Notes: generated by a model not told the origin, from the sequence alone. A DNA stretch of 64,000 nt from Ottowia sp. (GCF_016703145.1 NZ_JADJCO010000005.1:124001-188000), one strand, 5' to 3'. Shown: positions 34,474-42,557, counted from the first letter of the stretch. Numbers and translations: made by a program.

Positions 34474-35298
34474 TCACACCGCCACCGGGGCTTTGATGGC
34501 CGGGTGGTGCTGGTAGTCCAGCACCTCGAAGTCCTCGTAGGCGTAGTCGAAGATCGAGGGCGGGCGGCGCACGATGCGCAGCGTGGGGTAGGGGAAGGGC
34601 TGGCGCGCCAGTTGCTCGCGCACCTGCGCCGCGTGGTTGTCGTAGATGTGGCAGTCGCCGCCGGTCCAGATGAAGTCGCCCAGCGCCAGGTCGCACTGCT
34701 GCGCCAGCATGTGCGTCAGCAGCGCATAGCTGGCGATGTTGAACGGCACGCCCAGAAAGATGTCGGCGCTGCGCTGGTACAGCTGGCAGCTCAGGCGGCC
34801 TTCGGCGACGTGGAACTGGAACAGCGCGTGGCAGGGCATCAGCGCCATGCGGTCCAGATCGGCCACGTTCCAGGCGCTGACGATGATGCGGCGCGAATCG
34901 GGGTTGGCCTTGAGCGTGTCCACCACCTGCGCGATCTGGTCGATGTGCCCGCCATCGGGGCGCGGCCAGGACCGCCACTGCACGCCATACACCGGCCCCA
35001 GGTCGCCCGTGGCGGGGTCGGCCCACTCGTCCCAGATGGTCACGCCGCGCTCCTGCAGCCAGCGCGCGTTGCCGTCGCCGCGCAGAAACCACAGCAGTTC
35101 GTAAATGATGCTCTTCAGGTGCACCTTCTTGGTGGTGACCAGCGGAAAGCCCACGGCCAGGTCGAAGCGCATCTGGTGGCCGAACACGCTTTTCGTGCCC
35201 GTGCCCGTGCGGTCGCCCTTGGGCGTGCCGTGCTCGGACACATGGCGCATGAGGTCTTCGTACTGATGGCGGATGGGGCGCGGCGCGTCGGGGTTCAT
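34474..35298 (-). CDS. thyA: Thymidylate synthase
   Basis: ThyA methylates dUMP to dTMP using methylene-tetrahydrofolate. The 274-residue protein has RTGTGTKSVFGHQMRFDL, the catalytic cysteine in LMPCHALFQF, and the nucleotide-binding CQLYQRSADIFLGVPFNIAS. Length is near the E. coli enzyme. The ATG at 35298 lies in one arm of a 20-bp inverted repeat shared with the divergent channel gene, seven bases after an ACAAT box. This suggests a leaderless transcript. Confidence 0.96.
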   Translation of the reverse strand: MNPDAPRPIRHQYEDLMRHVSEHGTPKGDRTGTGTKSVFGHQMRFDLAVGFPLVTTKKVHLKSIIYELLWFLRGDGNARWLQERGVTIWDEWADPATGDLGPVYGVQWRSWPRPDGGHIDQIAQVVDTLKANPDSRRIIVSAWNVADLDRMALMPCHALFQFHVAEGRLSCQLYQRSADIFLGVPFNIASYALLTHMLAQQCDLALGDFIWTGGDCHIYDNHAAQVREQLARQPFPYPTLRIVRRPPSIFDYAYEDFEVLDYQHHPAIKAPVAV

Positions 35299-35344
35299 GG
35301 CGGCGATTGTGGCCCATCGCGGCGCACAATCGCCGCCATGAACC
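35292..35344. promoter_or_regulatory. 20-bp inverted repeat carrying both divergent promoters and start codons
   Basis: 35292-35311 is the exact reverse complement of 35325-35344, with 13 bases between. Each arm holds CACAATCGCCGCCATG, so each contains an ACAAT box, seven bases and the ATG of thyA (minus) or of the channel gene (plus). Confidence 0.7.
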
Positions 35345-36009
35345 TGCCCCTGAAGCTGCTGGCGCGGCTGCGCCGCCACCCGTCGTCGGCGCTGCTGGCC
35401 GCGCAGCTGGCGGCGGTGCTGCTGTACCCGCTGGCCGAGGACATGCCCGGCGCCCAGGCGCTGCTGGCCGCCCTCGGCTTGGTGGTGCTGGGGCTGGCGC
35501 TGCGCATGGTGCGGCGCAGCCCGGCGGCGGTCGGCTGGGCGCTGGGGCTGGCGCTGTGCGTGGTGGTGCTGTCGGTCTGGCACGCGCTGGCGCCGGCGCC
35601 TCGGCTGCTGCTGGCGGCGTCGCTGCTGGAGTCGGCCTTCTACTTCTACGCCGCGGCGGCGCTGACCGCGTACATGCTGCAGGACGACGTGGCCACGCTC
35701 GACGAGCTGGTCGCCGCTGGCGCCACCTTCACCGTGCTGGCCTGGGCTTTCGCCCACCTGTTCATGGCCTGCCAGGTGCTGGCGCCGGGCAGCTTCACGC
35801 CGGTGGCGGCGCCGCGAAGCTGGTTCGACCTGCTGTTCCTCGGCTTCACCACGCTCTCTGGCGTGGGCCTGGGCGACGTGATGCCGGTGCGGCCGATGGC
35901 GCGCGCGCTGGTCATGCTGGGGCAGTTCAGCGGTGTGATGTACATCGCCCTGGTCGTCTCGCGGCTGGTGGGCATGGCGATGCGGCGCAACGCCAGCCCG
36001 CGCCGCTGA
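35338..36009 (+). CDS. Potassium-channel-like (ion_trans_2) membrane protein
   Basis: A 223-residue inner-membrane protein with about five hydrophobic segments. The last two flank a re-entrant pore loop with a selectivity-filter-like TTLSGVGLGDVMP at residues 171-183. Classical potassium channels have T-V-G-Y-G-D; here Leu replaces the Tyr. There is no regulatory RCK domain. It is divergent from thyA across the inverted repeat. A small two-pore-segment channel is the best reading; ion specificity is not shown. Confidence 0.75.
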   Translation: MNLPLKLLARLRRHPSSALLAAQLAAVLLYPLAEDMPGAQALLAALGLVVLGLALRMVRRSPAAVGWALGLALCVVVLSVWHALAPAPRLLLAASLLESAFYFYAAAALTAYMLQDDVATLDELVAAGATFTVLAWAFAHLFMACQVLAPGSFTPVAAPRSWFDLLFLGFTTLSGVGLGDVMPVRPMARALVMLGQFSGVMYIALVVSRLVGMAMRRNASPRR

Positions 36010-36069
36010 AGGGCTGGCCGCTCCTGATTCACAAGCGCCGACGAAGGGGGTGACAAGCGTCTCCAGATA

Positions 36070-36085
36070 CTGTATAAAAAAACAG
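36070..36085 (+). promoter_or_regulatory. LexA (SOS) box upstream of imuA
   Basis: CTGTATAAAAAAACAG is an exact CTGT-N8-ACAG operator. It lies 17 bases before the imuA ATG, next to the likely promoter, so the imuA-imuB-dnaE2 operon should be repressed by LexA and induced by DNA damage. Confidence 0.92.
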
Positions 36086-36102
36086 TTTCCTGGTGATCCG
36101 AC

Positions 36103-36853
36103 ATGCCTGTTTCCTCCCTTTCCTTCCAGCGCCCGCCCGACCTGTGGCGGGCCGACGAACTGGCCGCCGGTCCGCCGCGCACGGTGCCCACCGGCCACGC
36201 GGCGCTGGACGCCGAGCTGCCCGGCGGCGGCTGGCCGCTGGGCGGGCTGATCGAGCTGCTGCAGCCCGCGCCCGACACGCCCACCTGGCCGCTGCTGCTG
36301 CCCGCCGTGGCATGTGGTGGCGCCGTGGCCCTGGTGAACCCTCCGCACGAGCCCTTCCTGCCCGCGCTGGCGGCGGCGGGCGTGCGGGCGGGCGGCGTGC
36401 TCTGGCTGGCGGCCGACGCGCCGGCGGCGCAGTTGTGGCTGGCCGAACAGGCGCTGCGCTGCGCCGACGTGGCGGCCGTGCTCGCCTGGCTGCCGCGCGT
36501 GCGCGCGGCCGACCTGCGCCGGCTGCACCTGGCGGCGGCGCAGCGCGGCGACCCGCTGCTGTTCGCGCTGCGGCCGGCCAGCGGCGGCGGCGGCCTCGCC
36601 CGCGCCGCTGCGCCTGCAGGTCGATGCGGAGGCGGGCGCGCTCGCCCTGCGCGTGCGCCTGCTCAAGCGGCGCGGCCCGCCGCTGGACGCGCCCCTGCGC
36701 CTGCCCGCGCAGCACGGCCGCCTGCGCGCGCTGCTGGCCGCCAGCGCGCCCGCCCTGCGGCCGGGCGCCGTGGTGCTGCCCTTCGCGGCGCGCGCCGATT
36801 CGGTTTCAGCAGGAGGAGACGATGCACTGGATCGCCTTGCAGTGGCCGCCTGA
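36103..36853 (+). CDS. imuA: SOS mutagenesis protein ImuA, apparent frameshift
   Basis: ImuA is a RecA-like accessory protein of the ImuA-ImuB-DnaE2 error-prone translesion mutasome. The start MPVSSLSFQRPPDLWRADEL and TGHAALDAELPGGGWPLGGL are family-typical. After residue 163 or so (ALRPASGGGG, near 36590) the frame turns into low-complexity Arg/Ala sequence. The family ending (PAPLRLQVDAEAGALALRV, then LLKRRGPPLDAPLRLPAQHG) is one frame away and stops at 36853, overlapping the imuB start. One extra base in the GGCGGCGGCGG tract explains this. It may be mutated, variable by slippage, or a sequencing error. Confidence 0.78.
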
Positions 36854-38336
36854 AGACTGCGCAGCAGCGGAGCATGAGGGCACCATCCGGCCGTCGCCGG
36901 GCCGCCCCAAGGCGGCCGGGGCCCCCTCGGGGGGCAGCGGACCACGCGAAGCGGGGGAGCGTGGGGGTCTGATCCGGCCGTCGCCGGGCCGCCCCAAGGC
37001 GGCCGGGGCCCCCTCGGGGGGCAGCGGACCACGCGAAGCGGGGGAGCGTGGGGACGAACATCTCGCCTGGTGGGCGCTGCGCTTCACCCCGCGCGTGGCC
37101 TGGGTGGACGAGGCGCTGCTGCTGGAGGTCTCGCCCACCCTGCGCCTGTGGGGCGGGGTGAGCACGCTGCGGGCACGGATCATTGAAGAAAATCCGGCCC
37201 CAGCCCGCATGGACATTGCGCAATCAGCTATTGGAATCATAGCGATCGCACGCCTGCGGCTGCGCCGCGAAGGGCTGGCCGTGCCCGCCGGCGGCGTGGC
37301 GGCGCTGCCCCTGCGCACGCTCGGCGCCGCGCGCGCGCACCTGCCGCTGCTGGCGCGCCTGGGCTGCCGCACCTGGGGCGACGCGCACGCGCTGCCGCGC
37401 GGGCCGATGGCGCGGCGCTTCGGCCCTGGCCTGCGCGCCGCGCTCGACGTGGCCTGGGGACTGGCGCCCGAGTGCTACCCGTGGCTCACCCTGCCCGAGC
37501 GGTTCGACCAGGCGCTGGAGCTGCCCGCGCACGTGGACGACGCCCCGGCGCTGCTGTGGGCGGCCAGCCGCCTGCTGACCGCGCTGCAGCACTGGCTGGC
37601 CGCGCGCCAGCAGGGCGTGCTGGCCTTCGAGCTGGCGTGGACGCTGGACGCGCGGCGCCTGGACGGCCGCCCCCAGGCGGCGGGCGGACCACGCGAGGCA
37701 ACGGAGCGTGGGGGCGGCATCATCATTCGCACTGCCCAGCCGGCCCAGGCGCCCGCCCACCTGCGCCGCCTGCTGGCCGAACGGCTGGCGCACACGCGCC
37801 TGCCCGCGCCCGCCGTGGGCCTGCGCCTGCGCGCGCTGCAGACCGCGCCGTGGCGGCCCGGCAGTGCCAGCCTGCTGCCTGGCGAGCAGCGGCGCGGCGA
37901 GCCGCTGCACGTCTTCATCGAACGCGCCAGCGCCCGCCTCGGGCCGGCCAGCGTGCGCCGCGCCGTGCCGCGCGCCGACCACCGGCCCGAGTGCATGCAG
38001 ACCTGGCGCCCCGCCGAGCCGGCGCAGGCTGGTAGGGACTCGATCCTTCCTGATGCCATGGCCCCCACCTGGCTGCTGCGCGAGCCGCTGCCCCTGGCCG
38101 TGCAGGACGGCCAGCCCTGCCACCGCGGCACCGCGCTGCGCCTGCTGACCTCGCCGCGCCGCGTCGAGGCCGGCTGGTGGAGCGGTGCCGTCCCGGAGGA
38201 GGGGGCTTGCGCCGCGCGCGATTACTTCGTGGCCCAGGGCGGGGCGGCCGAGCTGCTGTGGGTGTACCGTGAGCGCCCCACCTCGCGTCGGCCCGATGCC
38301 GCGCCACGCTGGTTTTTGCAGGGCCTGTATGCCTGA
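36822..38336 (+). CDS. imuB: ImuB, catalytically inactive Y-family polymerase-like protein
   Basis: ImuB joins ImuA, DnaE2 and the beta clamp in damage-induced mutagenesis. The 504-residue protein begins MHWIALQWPPED after AGGAGGAG. LAWWALRFTPRVAWVDEALL with LEVSPTLRLWGG follows the usual N-terminus, and HVDDAPALLWAASRLLTALQ is in the palm/little-finger region. Residues 22-79 are two tandem 29-residue copies of a dispersed repeat, residues 120-142 a family A element, and residues 281-297 a third family B copy. All are in frame. Known ImuB proteins lack these, so folding there must tolerate insertions. Confidence 0.88.
   Translation: MHWIALQWPPEDCAAAEHEGTIRPSPGRPKAAGAPSGGSGPREAGERGGLIRPSPGRPKAAGAPSGGSGPREAGERGDEHLAWWALRFTPRVAWVDEALLLEVSPTLRLWGGVSTLRARIIEENPAPARMDIAQSAIGIIAIARLRLRREGLAVPAGGVAALPLRTLGAARAHLPLLARLGCRTWGDAHALPRGPMARRFGPGLRAALDVAWGLAPECYPWLTLPERFDQALELPAHVDDAPALLWAASRLLTALQHWLAARQQGVLAFELAWTLDARRLDGRPQAAGGPREATERGGGIIIRTAQPAQAPAHLRRLLAERLAHTRLPAPAVGLRLRALQTAPWRPGSASLLPGEQRRGEPLHVFIERASARLGPASVRRAVPRADHRPECMQTWRPAEPAQAGRDSILPDAMAPTWLLREPLPLAVQDGQPCHRGTALRLLTSPRRVEAGWWSGAVPEEGACAARDYFVAQGGAAELLWVYRERPTSRRPDAAPRWFLQGLYA
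36885..37058 (+). repeat. Family B repeat, two tandem 87-bp copies (B1, B2), in frame in imuB
   Basis: Positions 36885-36971 and 36972-37058 are near-identical, with CCGGCCGTCGCCGGGCCG, CCCCAAGGCGGCCGGGG and GGACCACGCGAAGCGGGGG. The 29-codon unit reads IRPSPGRPKAAGAPSGGSGP followed by REAGERGGL. The tandem array is a multiple of three and keeps the frame. Confidence 0.9.
37180..37248 (+). repeat. Family A dispersed repeat, copy A8, in frame in imuB
   Basis: A forward copy with AGCCCGCATGGACATTGCGC and AATCAGCTATTGGAATCATA; it encodes ENPAPARMDIAQSAIGIIAI. Confidence 0.82.
37663..37713 (+). repeat. Family B repeat, copy B3, in frame in imuB
   Basis: GGCCGCCCCCAGGCGGCGGG and GGACCACGCGAGGCAACGGA match the outer parts of B1/B2 with the middle deleted. 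It is read in the same frame as those copies (GRPQAAGGPREATERGGG). Confidence 0.75.
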
Positions 38337-41300
38337 GAGCGTGTTGGCGATCCCGGCGCGGGCGGGCGGGCGCGGGCTTGGGCGGTCTGCGGCGTTGCAA
38401 CCCTTGCCAGTGGCACAAGCCACTGGCTGCGGCTCGCGCCTTGCAGCCCATCCCAATCCGCATCCCGCGCACCTCACGCCGGGATCGCCAACACGCTCCG
38501 AGGCCGCCTCGGTCCACGCCCTGCCGCCGCGCCCGCCAGCGCCGCCGGCCTACGCCGAGCTGCACTGCCTCACGCACTTCAGCTTCCAGCGCGGCGCCTC
38601 CAGTCCCGAGGACCTGGTGCGCCGCGCCTGGGTGCTGGGCTACGAGGCGCTGGCCATCACCGACGAATGCTCGGTGGCCGGCGCGGTGCGGGCCTGGAAG
38701 GCGCTGGGCGACTGCCGGCACGACCCGCCCACGCCGCGCGCGCGGCCGTTGCGCCTGCTGTTCGGAGGCGAGTTCCGCTTCGGCGGGCAGGGCACGCTGG
38801 TCGCCCTGGCGCGCGACCTGGGCGGCTGGGGCCACCTGTGCCAGCTCATCACCCAAGCCCGCCGCGCCGCGCCCAAGGGCGCCTACCGCCTCGACTCGCC
38901 CATCGATGCCCTGCGCGCGCTGGCCGGCTGCGAGCTGCTGTGGGCGCCAGGGCGTGACAGCCAGGATGCTTCCGATTTGATAGCTGATTGCGTAGAGCTG
39001 GCGAGGGTCAGCGGCCTCATTGGCTTGAAAATCAACCTGCTGCTGGAGCTGCACGGCGCGGCCGACGACGACCTCTGGCTGGCGTGGATGCGGCAGGCTG
39101 CCGCCGCCGCCGGTTGCCCGCTGGTGGCGGCCGGCGACGTGCGCATGCACGTGCGCGCCGCCAAGCGCCTGCACGACGTGATGACCGCCATCCGCGTGGG
39201 CCGGCCCGTGCACGAATGCGGCTTCGCGCTGCAAGCCAACGCCGAGCGCCACCTGCGCCCGCGCCACCGGCTGGCGCGCAGCCACCCGCCCGACCTGCTC
39301 GATGCCACCCTCGCCGTGGCCGCGCGCTGCACCTTCGTGCTGGACGAAGTGCGCTACCACTACCCGCAGGAGGCCGTGCTGCCCGGCCTCACGCCCACCC
39401 AGACCCTGGCGCGGCTCACCCGCGACGGCGCGGCCTGGCGCTACCCGGAGGGCGTGCCGCCGCACATCCAGGGCTTCATCGACAAGGAGCTGGCGCTGAT
39501 CGACGACTGCCGCTACGAGATGTTCTTCCTCACCGTGCACGACATCGTGCGCTTCGCCCGCGACCAGGGCATCCTGTGCCAGGGCCGGGGCTCGGCCGCC
39601 AACTCGGTGGTGTGCTATTGCCTGGGGATCACCGAGGCCGACCCGCGCCATTCCAGCCCGCTGCTGGAGCGCTTCATCAGCCGCGAGCGCCAGAACGAGC
39701 CGCCCGACATCGACGTCGACTTCGAGCACGAGCGGCGCGAGGAGGTCATCCAGTACATCTACCGCAAGTACGGCCGCGAGCGCGCCGCGCTCGCCGCCAC
39801 GGTGATCTGCTACCGCACCCGCAGCGCCCTGCGCGACACGGGCCGCGCGCTGGGCGTGGATGAGCGCCTGATCGACGCCTTCGCCAAGGACCACCAGTGG
39901 TTCGACGAAGGGCTGGACAGCGCGCGCCTGGCCCAGCGCCTGGACGCGCTGGCGCGCCAGGCCGGCGTCGCCATCGGCGCGCCGCAGGCCCGGCTGTGGC
40001 TGGAGATGGCCGGCCAACTGCGCGGCGCGCCGCGCCACCTGAGCCAGCACGTGGGCGGCTTCGTGCTCACCGACACCGCGCTCACGCGCCTGGTGCCGGT
40101 CGAGCCCGCCGCCATGGAAGGCCGCCAGGTCATCCAGTGGGACAAGGACGACCTGGAGGCGATGGGCATGCTCAAGGTGGACGTGCTGGCCCTGGGCATG
40201 CTCACCGCCCTCCGCCGCTGCGTCGATCTGGTGGCCCAGCGGCGCGGCCGGCCCTTCGCGCGCGGCGACATCACCGGCGACGACGCGGCCACCTACCGCA
40301 TGATCCAGTGCGCCGACACCGTCGGCACCTTCCAGATCGAGAGCCGCGCGCAAATGTCGATGCTGCCGCGCCTGAAGCCCGCCGAGTTCTACGACCTGGT
40401 GGTGCAGGTCGCCATCGTGCGGCCCGGCCCCATCAGCGGCGGCATGGTGCATCCGTACCTCAAGGCGCGCGAGCTCTGGCGGCGGGACGGAACCTATGAA
40501 TGCGAGCGCTCGGCGCTGGAGCCGCCGGACATCAAGTCACCCGCGCTGGCCAAGGCGCTGGCGCGCACGCTGGGCGTACCCATCTTCCAGGAGCAGGTGA
40601 TGGAGATCGCCATCATCGCCGCCGGTTTCACGCCCGGGCAGGCCGATGCGCTGCGCCGCTCCATGGCCGCGTGGAAGCGCCACGGCGGCGTGCACCGGTT
40701 CGAAGCCTTGCTGAAGGGCGGCATGCGCACGCGCGGCTACGACGCAGCCTTCGCCGACCGCATCTTCAACCAGATCCTGGGCTTCGGCGAATACGGCTTT
40801 CCCGAAAGCCACGCCTACAGCTTCGCCCTGATCGCCTACGAGAGCAGCTGGCTCAAGTGCCACGAGCCCGAGGCCTACCTGGCCGCCATGCTCAACGCGC
40901 AGCCCATGGGCTTCTACGGGCCGGCGCAGCTCATCCAGGACGCGCAGCGCCACGGCGTGCGCGTGCTGCCGCCCGACGCCGCCGCCAGCGACTGGGACTG
41001 CACGCTGGAGGGCATGCCGGGGCCTGTTTTTGAATCAAATCAGCCTCTGGCCAGCATGGATATTGCGCCTGAAGCTATCAAAACAGTAGTTGACGACACT
41101 CGCCCCGCCGTCCGCCTGGGCCTGCGCCTGGTCAAGGGGCTGGGCCGGGATGCCGCCGAGCGCGTCATGCAGGCGCGCGCGCAGGCGCCGCTGGCCAGCG
41201 TGGACGACCTGGCTCGCCGCGCCGGCCTGGACACGCGCGATCTGAACCGGCTGGCCGCCGCCGACGCCCTCGCCAGCCTGGCCGGCCACCGCCGCCAGCA

Positions 41301-41877
41301 AGCGTGGCGTGCCGTGAGCCCCCACGCCTCTCCGCTGGCGCGTGGTCCGCTGTCCCCCGGGGGCGGCCCGGCGGCGGCCGATCTGCTGCAGGACGCGCCC
41401 ATCCACGAAGCCCCGCTCACGCTGCCCGCCGCGCCCGAGGGCGAGGAGATCGTGCACGACTACGCCGCCCTCGGCCTGACCCTGCGGCGCCACCCGCTGG
41501 CCCTGCTGCGCGCGCGGCTGGCGCGGCGCGGCGTGCAGAGCAGCGCCGAGCTGGCCGCGCTGCCCCACGGCCGCGCCGCCATCGCCTGCGGCCTGGTCAC
41601 CGGCCGCCAGCAGCCCGGCACCGCCAAGGGCACCATCTTCGTCACGCTGGAGGACGAGACCGGCCCCGTCAACGTCATCGTCTGGAAAAGCGTGCGCATG
41701 GACGAGGCCCAGCGCAACGCGCTGCTGCGCTCCGAGCTGCTGGCCGTGGAAGGCGAATGGCAGCGCGCCGAGGACGGCGGCGGCCACGTGCGCCACCTGA
41801 TCGCCCGGCGCCTGCACGACCTGACGCCGCTGCTGGGCCGGCTGGCCGGCAGCATCACCAGCCGCGACTTTCACTGA
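38329..41877 (+). CDS. dnaE2: Error-prone DNA polymerase DnaE2
   Basis: DnaE2 is the catalytic polymerase of the SOS mutasome. It has a PHP domain (AELHCLTHFSFQRGASSPED), the polymerase acid motif PPDIDVDFEHERREEVI near residue 460, and a C-terminal OB fold (FVTLEDETGPVNVIVWK). At 1182 residues it is about 100 longer than usual. The excess is explained by in-frame repeats at residues 4-56 (element D), 215-236 and 899-921 (family A) and 995-1014 (family B). The ATG at 38329 overlaps the imuB stop (ATGCCTGA), the normal coupling for this operon. Confidence 0.93.
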   Translation: MPESVLAIPARAGGRGLGRSAALQPLPVAQATGCGSRLAAHPNPHPAHLTPGSPTRSEAASVHALPPRPPAPPAYAELHCLTHFSFQRGASSPEDLVRRAWVLGYEALAITDECSVAGAVRAWKALGDCRHDPPTPRARPLRLLFGGEFRFGGQGTLVALARDLGGWGHLCQLITQARRAAPKGAYRLDSPIDALRALAGCELLWAPGRDSQDASDLIADCVELARVSGLIGLKINLLLELHGAADDDLWLAWMRQAAAAAGCPLVAAGDVRMHVRAAKRLHDVMTAIRVGRPVHECGFALQANAERHLRPRHRLARSHPPDLLDATLAVAARCTFVLDEVRYHYPQEAVLPGLTPTQTLARLTRDGAAWRYPEGVPPHIQGFIDKELALIDDCRYEMFFLTVHDIVRFARDQGILCQGRGSAANSVVCYCLGITEADPRHSSPLLERFISRERQNEPPDIDVDFEHERREEVIQYIYRKYGRERAALAATVICYRTRSALRDTGRALGVDERLIDAFAKDHQWFDEGLDSARLAQRLDALARQAGVAIGAPQARLWLEMAGQLRGAPRHLSQHVGGFVLTDTALTRLVPVEPAAMEGRQVIQWDKDDLEAMGMLKVDVLALGMLTALRRCVDLVAQRRGRPFARGDITGDDAATYRMIQCADTVGTFQIESRAQMSMLPRLKPAEFYDLVVQVAIVRPGPISGGMVHPYLKARELWRRDGTYECERSALEPPDIKSPALAKALARTLGVPIFQEQVMEIAIIAAGFTPGQADALRRSMAAWKRHGGVHRFEALLKGGMRTRGYDAAFADRIFNQILGFGEYGFPESHAYSFALIAYESSWLKCHEPEAYLAAMLNAQPMGFYGPAQLIQDAQRHGVRVLPPDAAASDWDCTLEGMPGPVFESNQPLASMDIAPEAIKTVVDDTRPAVRLGLRLVKGLGRDAAERVMQARAQAPLASVDDLARRAGLDTRDLNRLAAADALASLAGHRRQQAWRAVSPHASPLARGPLSPGGGPAAADLLQDAPIHEAPLTLPAAPEGEEIVHDYAALGLTLRRHPLALLRARLARRGVQSSAELAALPHGRAAIACGLVTGRQQPGTAKGTIFVTLEDETGPVNVIVWKSVRMDEAQRNALLRSELLAVEGEWQRAEDGGGHVRHLIARRLHDLTPLLGRLAGSITSRDFH
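38338..38497. mobile_element. Element D: MITE-like repeat with 21-bp terminal inverted repeats in dnaE2
   Basis: The 21-bp arm beginning AGCGTGTTGGCGATCCCGG at 38338-38358 is matched exactly in reverse complement at 38477-38497. Inside is an 8-bp hairpin, CCAGTGGC/GCCACTGG, at 38407-38426. No stop codon occurs in the frame used, so it adds about 53 residues to DnaE2. It contains no transposase. Confidence 0.8.
38973..39036 (-). repeat. Family A dispersed repeat, copy A9, in frame in dnaE2
   Basis: A reverse copy: GATTTGATAGCTGATTGCGT, AGAGCTGGCGAGGGTCAGCG and TTGGCTTGAAAATCAA; it encodes SDLIADCVELARVSGLIGLK. Confidence 0.78.
41025..41091 (+). repeat. Family A dispersed repeat, copy A10 (best-preserved), in frame in dnaE2
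   Basis: A forward copy: TTTTTGAATCAAATCAGCCT, then CTGGCCAGCATGGATATTG and GCCTGAAGCTATCAAAACAG. It encodes ESNQPLASMDIAPEAIKTVV. Confidence 0.88.
41314..41371 (-). repeat. Family B repeat, copy B4 (reverse), in frame in dnaE2
   Basis: CCCCCACGCCTCTCCGCTGG, CGCGTGGTCCGCTGTCCCCC and GGGGGCGGCCCGGC are the reverse complement of family B. The encoded stretch is SPHASPLARGPLSPGGGPAA, between the polymerase core and the OB domain. Confidence 0.75.
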
Positions 41878-41927
41878 TGCGCGCGCGGCCGGCGGATACT
41901 GCCCCCTCGCCACCGGCGTTGTTCCCC

Positions 41928-42557
41928 ATGAGCGAGCTGCCCCTTCCCGCCGCGCCCCGGCGCCTGTTCACAGCGCTGTTCCCCGACGCCGCCGCCTGCG
42001 CCGCCGTCGATGCCGCGCGCCGGCGCTGGGCCGGCCTGCCGCCGGGCCGCCCCAAGGCAGGCCAGCTCCCTCGGGGGGCAGCGGACCACGCGCAGCGGGG
42101 GAGCGTGGGGGCCAATGGCCTGCCGAGCCGGCTGCACCCGGTGCCCGAGCGCATGCACCTCACGCTGCAGTTCTTCGGCCAGGTGGACGCGCCGCACGCC
42201 CAGGCGTGGCAGGCGTTGCTGAGCGGACTGCGCTTCGAACCCTTCGAGATCGAGCTGGATCGCGCCGAGCTGTGGCACGCCCCCAGCGGCGTGATCGCCG
42301 TGCTGCGCCCCGCGTCCAACCCGGCGCTGGACGCGTTGCACCACGTCACCGCCCAGCTCGCGCGCCAGGCCGGCCTGCCCGCGGCCACGCAGGGTTTCAG
42401 GCCGCACCTCACCACCCTGCGCCGCGCCAAGGCCACCGAACTGGCGCCCCTGCGCCAGCCCATCGGCTGGACCGTGCGCGCCATCGACCTGATCTGGTCC
42501 GACCTGCACGCCCAGCCGCCGCGCTACCACCGGCTGGGGCGCTTTCCAGCGCCGTGA
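41928..42557 (+). CDS. thpR: RNA 2',3'-cyclic phosphodiesterase
   Basis: ThpR (2'-5' RNA ligase family) opens 2',3'-cyclic phosphate ends of RNA. The 209-residue protein has the two expected HxT motifs, MHLTLQFFGQ and PHLTTLRRA, and the start RRLFTALFPDAAACAAVDAA. Residues 38-62 (PPGRPKAGQLPRGAADHAQR) are a family B repeat inserted in frame before the first HxT motif. It lies 50 bp after dnaE2; whether it belongs to the SOS operon is not clear. Confidence 0.88.
   Translation: MSELPLPAAPRRLFTALFPDAAACAAVDAARRRWAGLPPGRPKAGQLPRGAADHAQRGSVGANGLPSRLHPVPERMHLTLQFFGQVDAPHAQAWQALLSGLRFEPFEIELDRAELWHAPSGVIAVLRPASNPALDALHHVTAQLARQAGLPAATQGFRPHLTTLRRAKATELAPLRQPIGWTVRAIDLIWSDLHAQPPRYHRLGRFPAP
42040..42112 (+). 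repeat. Family B repeat, copy B5, in frame in thpR
   Basis: CCGCCGGGCCGCCCCAAGGC, CTCCCTCGGGGGGCAGCGG and ACCACGCGCAGCGGGGGAGC match the imuB copies. The reading frame differs from that in imuB. Confidence 0.82.

Noticed and set aside
34504..35337. Extension of the channel gene frame upstream through thyA
   Set aside because: It runs antisense through ThyA; the channel protein begins at the ATG at 35338 after an ACAAT box.
36885..37058. CRISPR-like direct repeat
   Set aside because: Two contiguous coding copies without spacers; no cas genes nearby.
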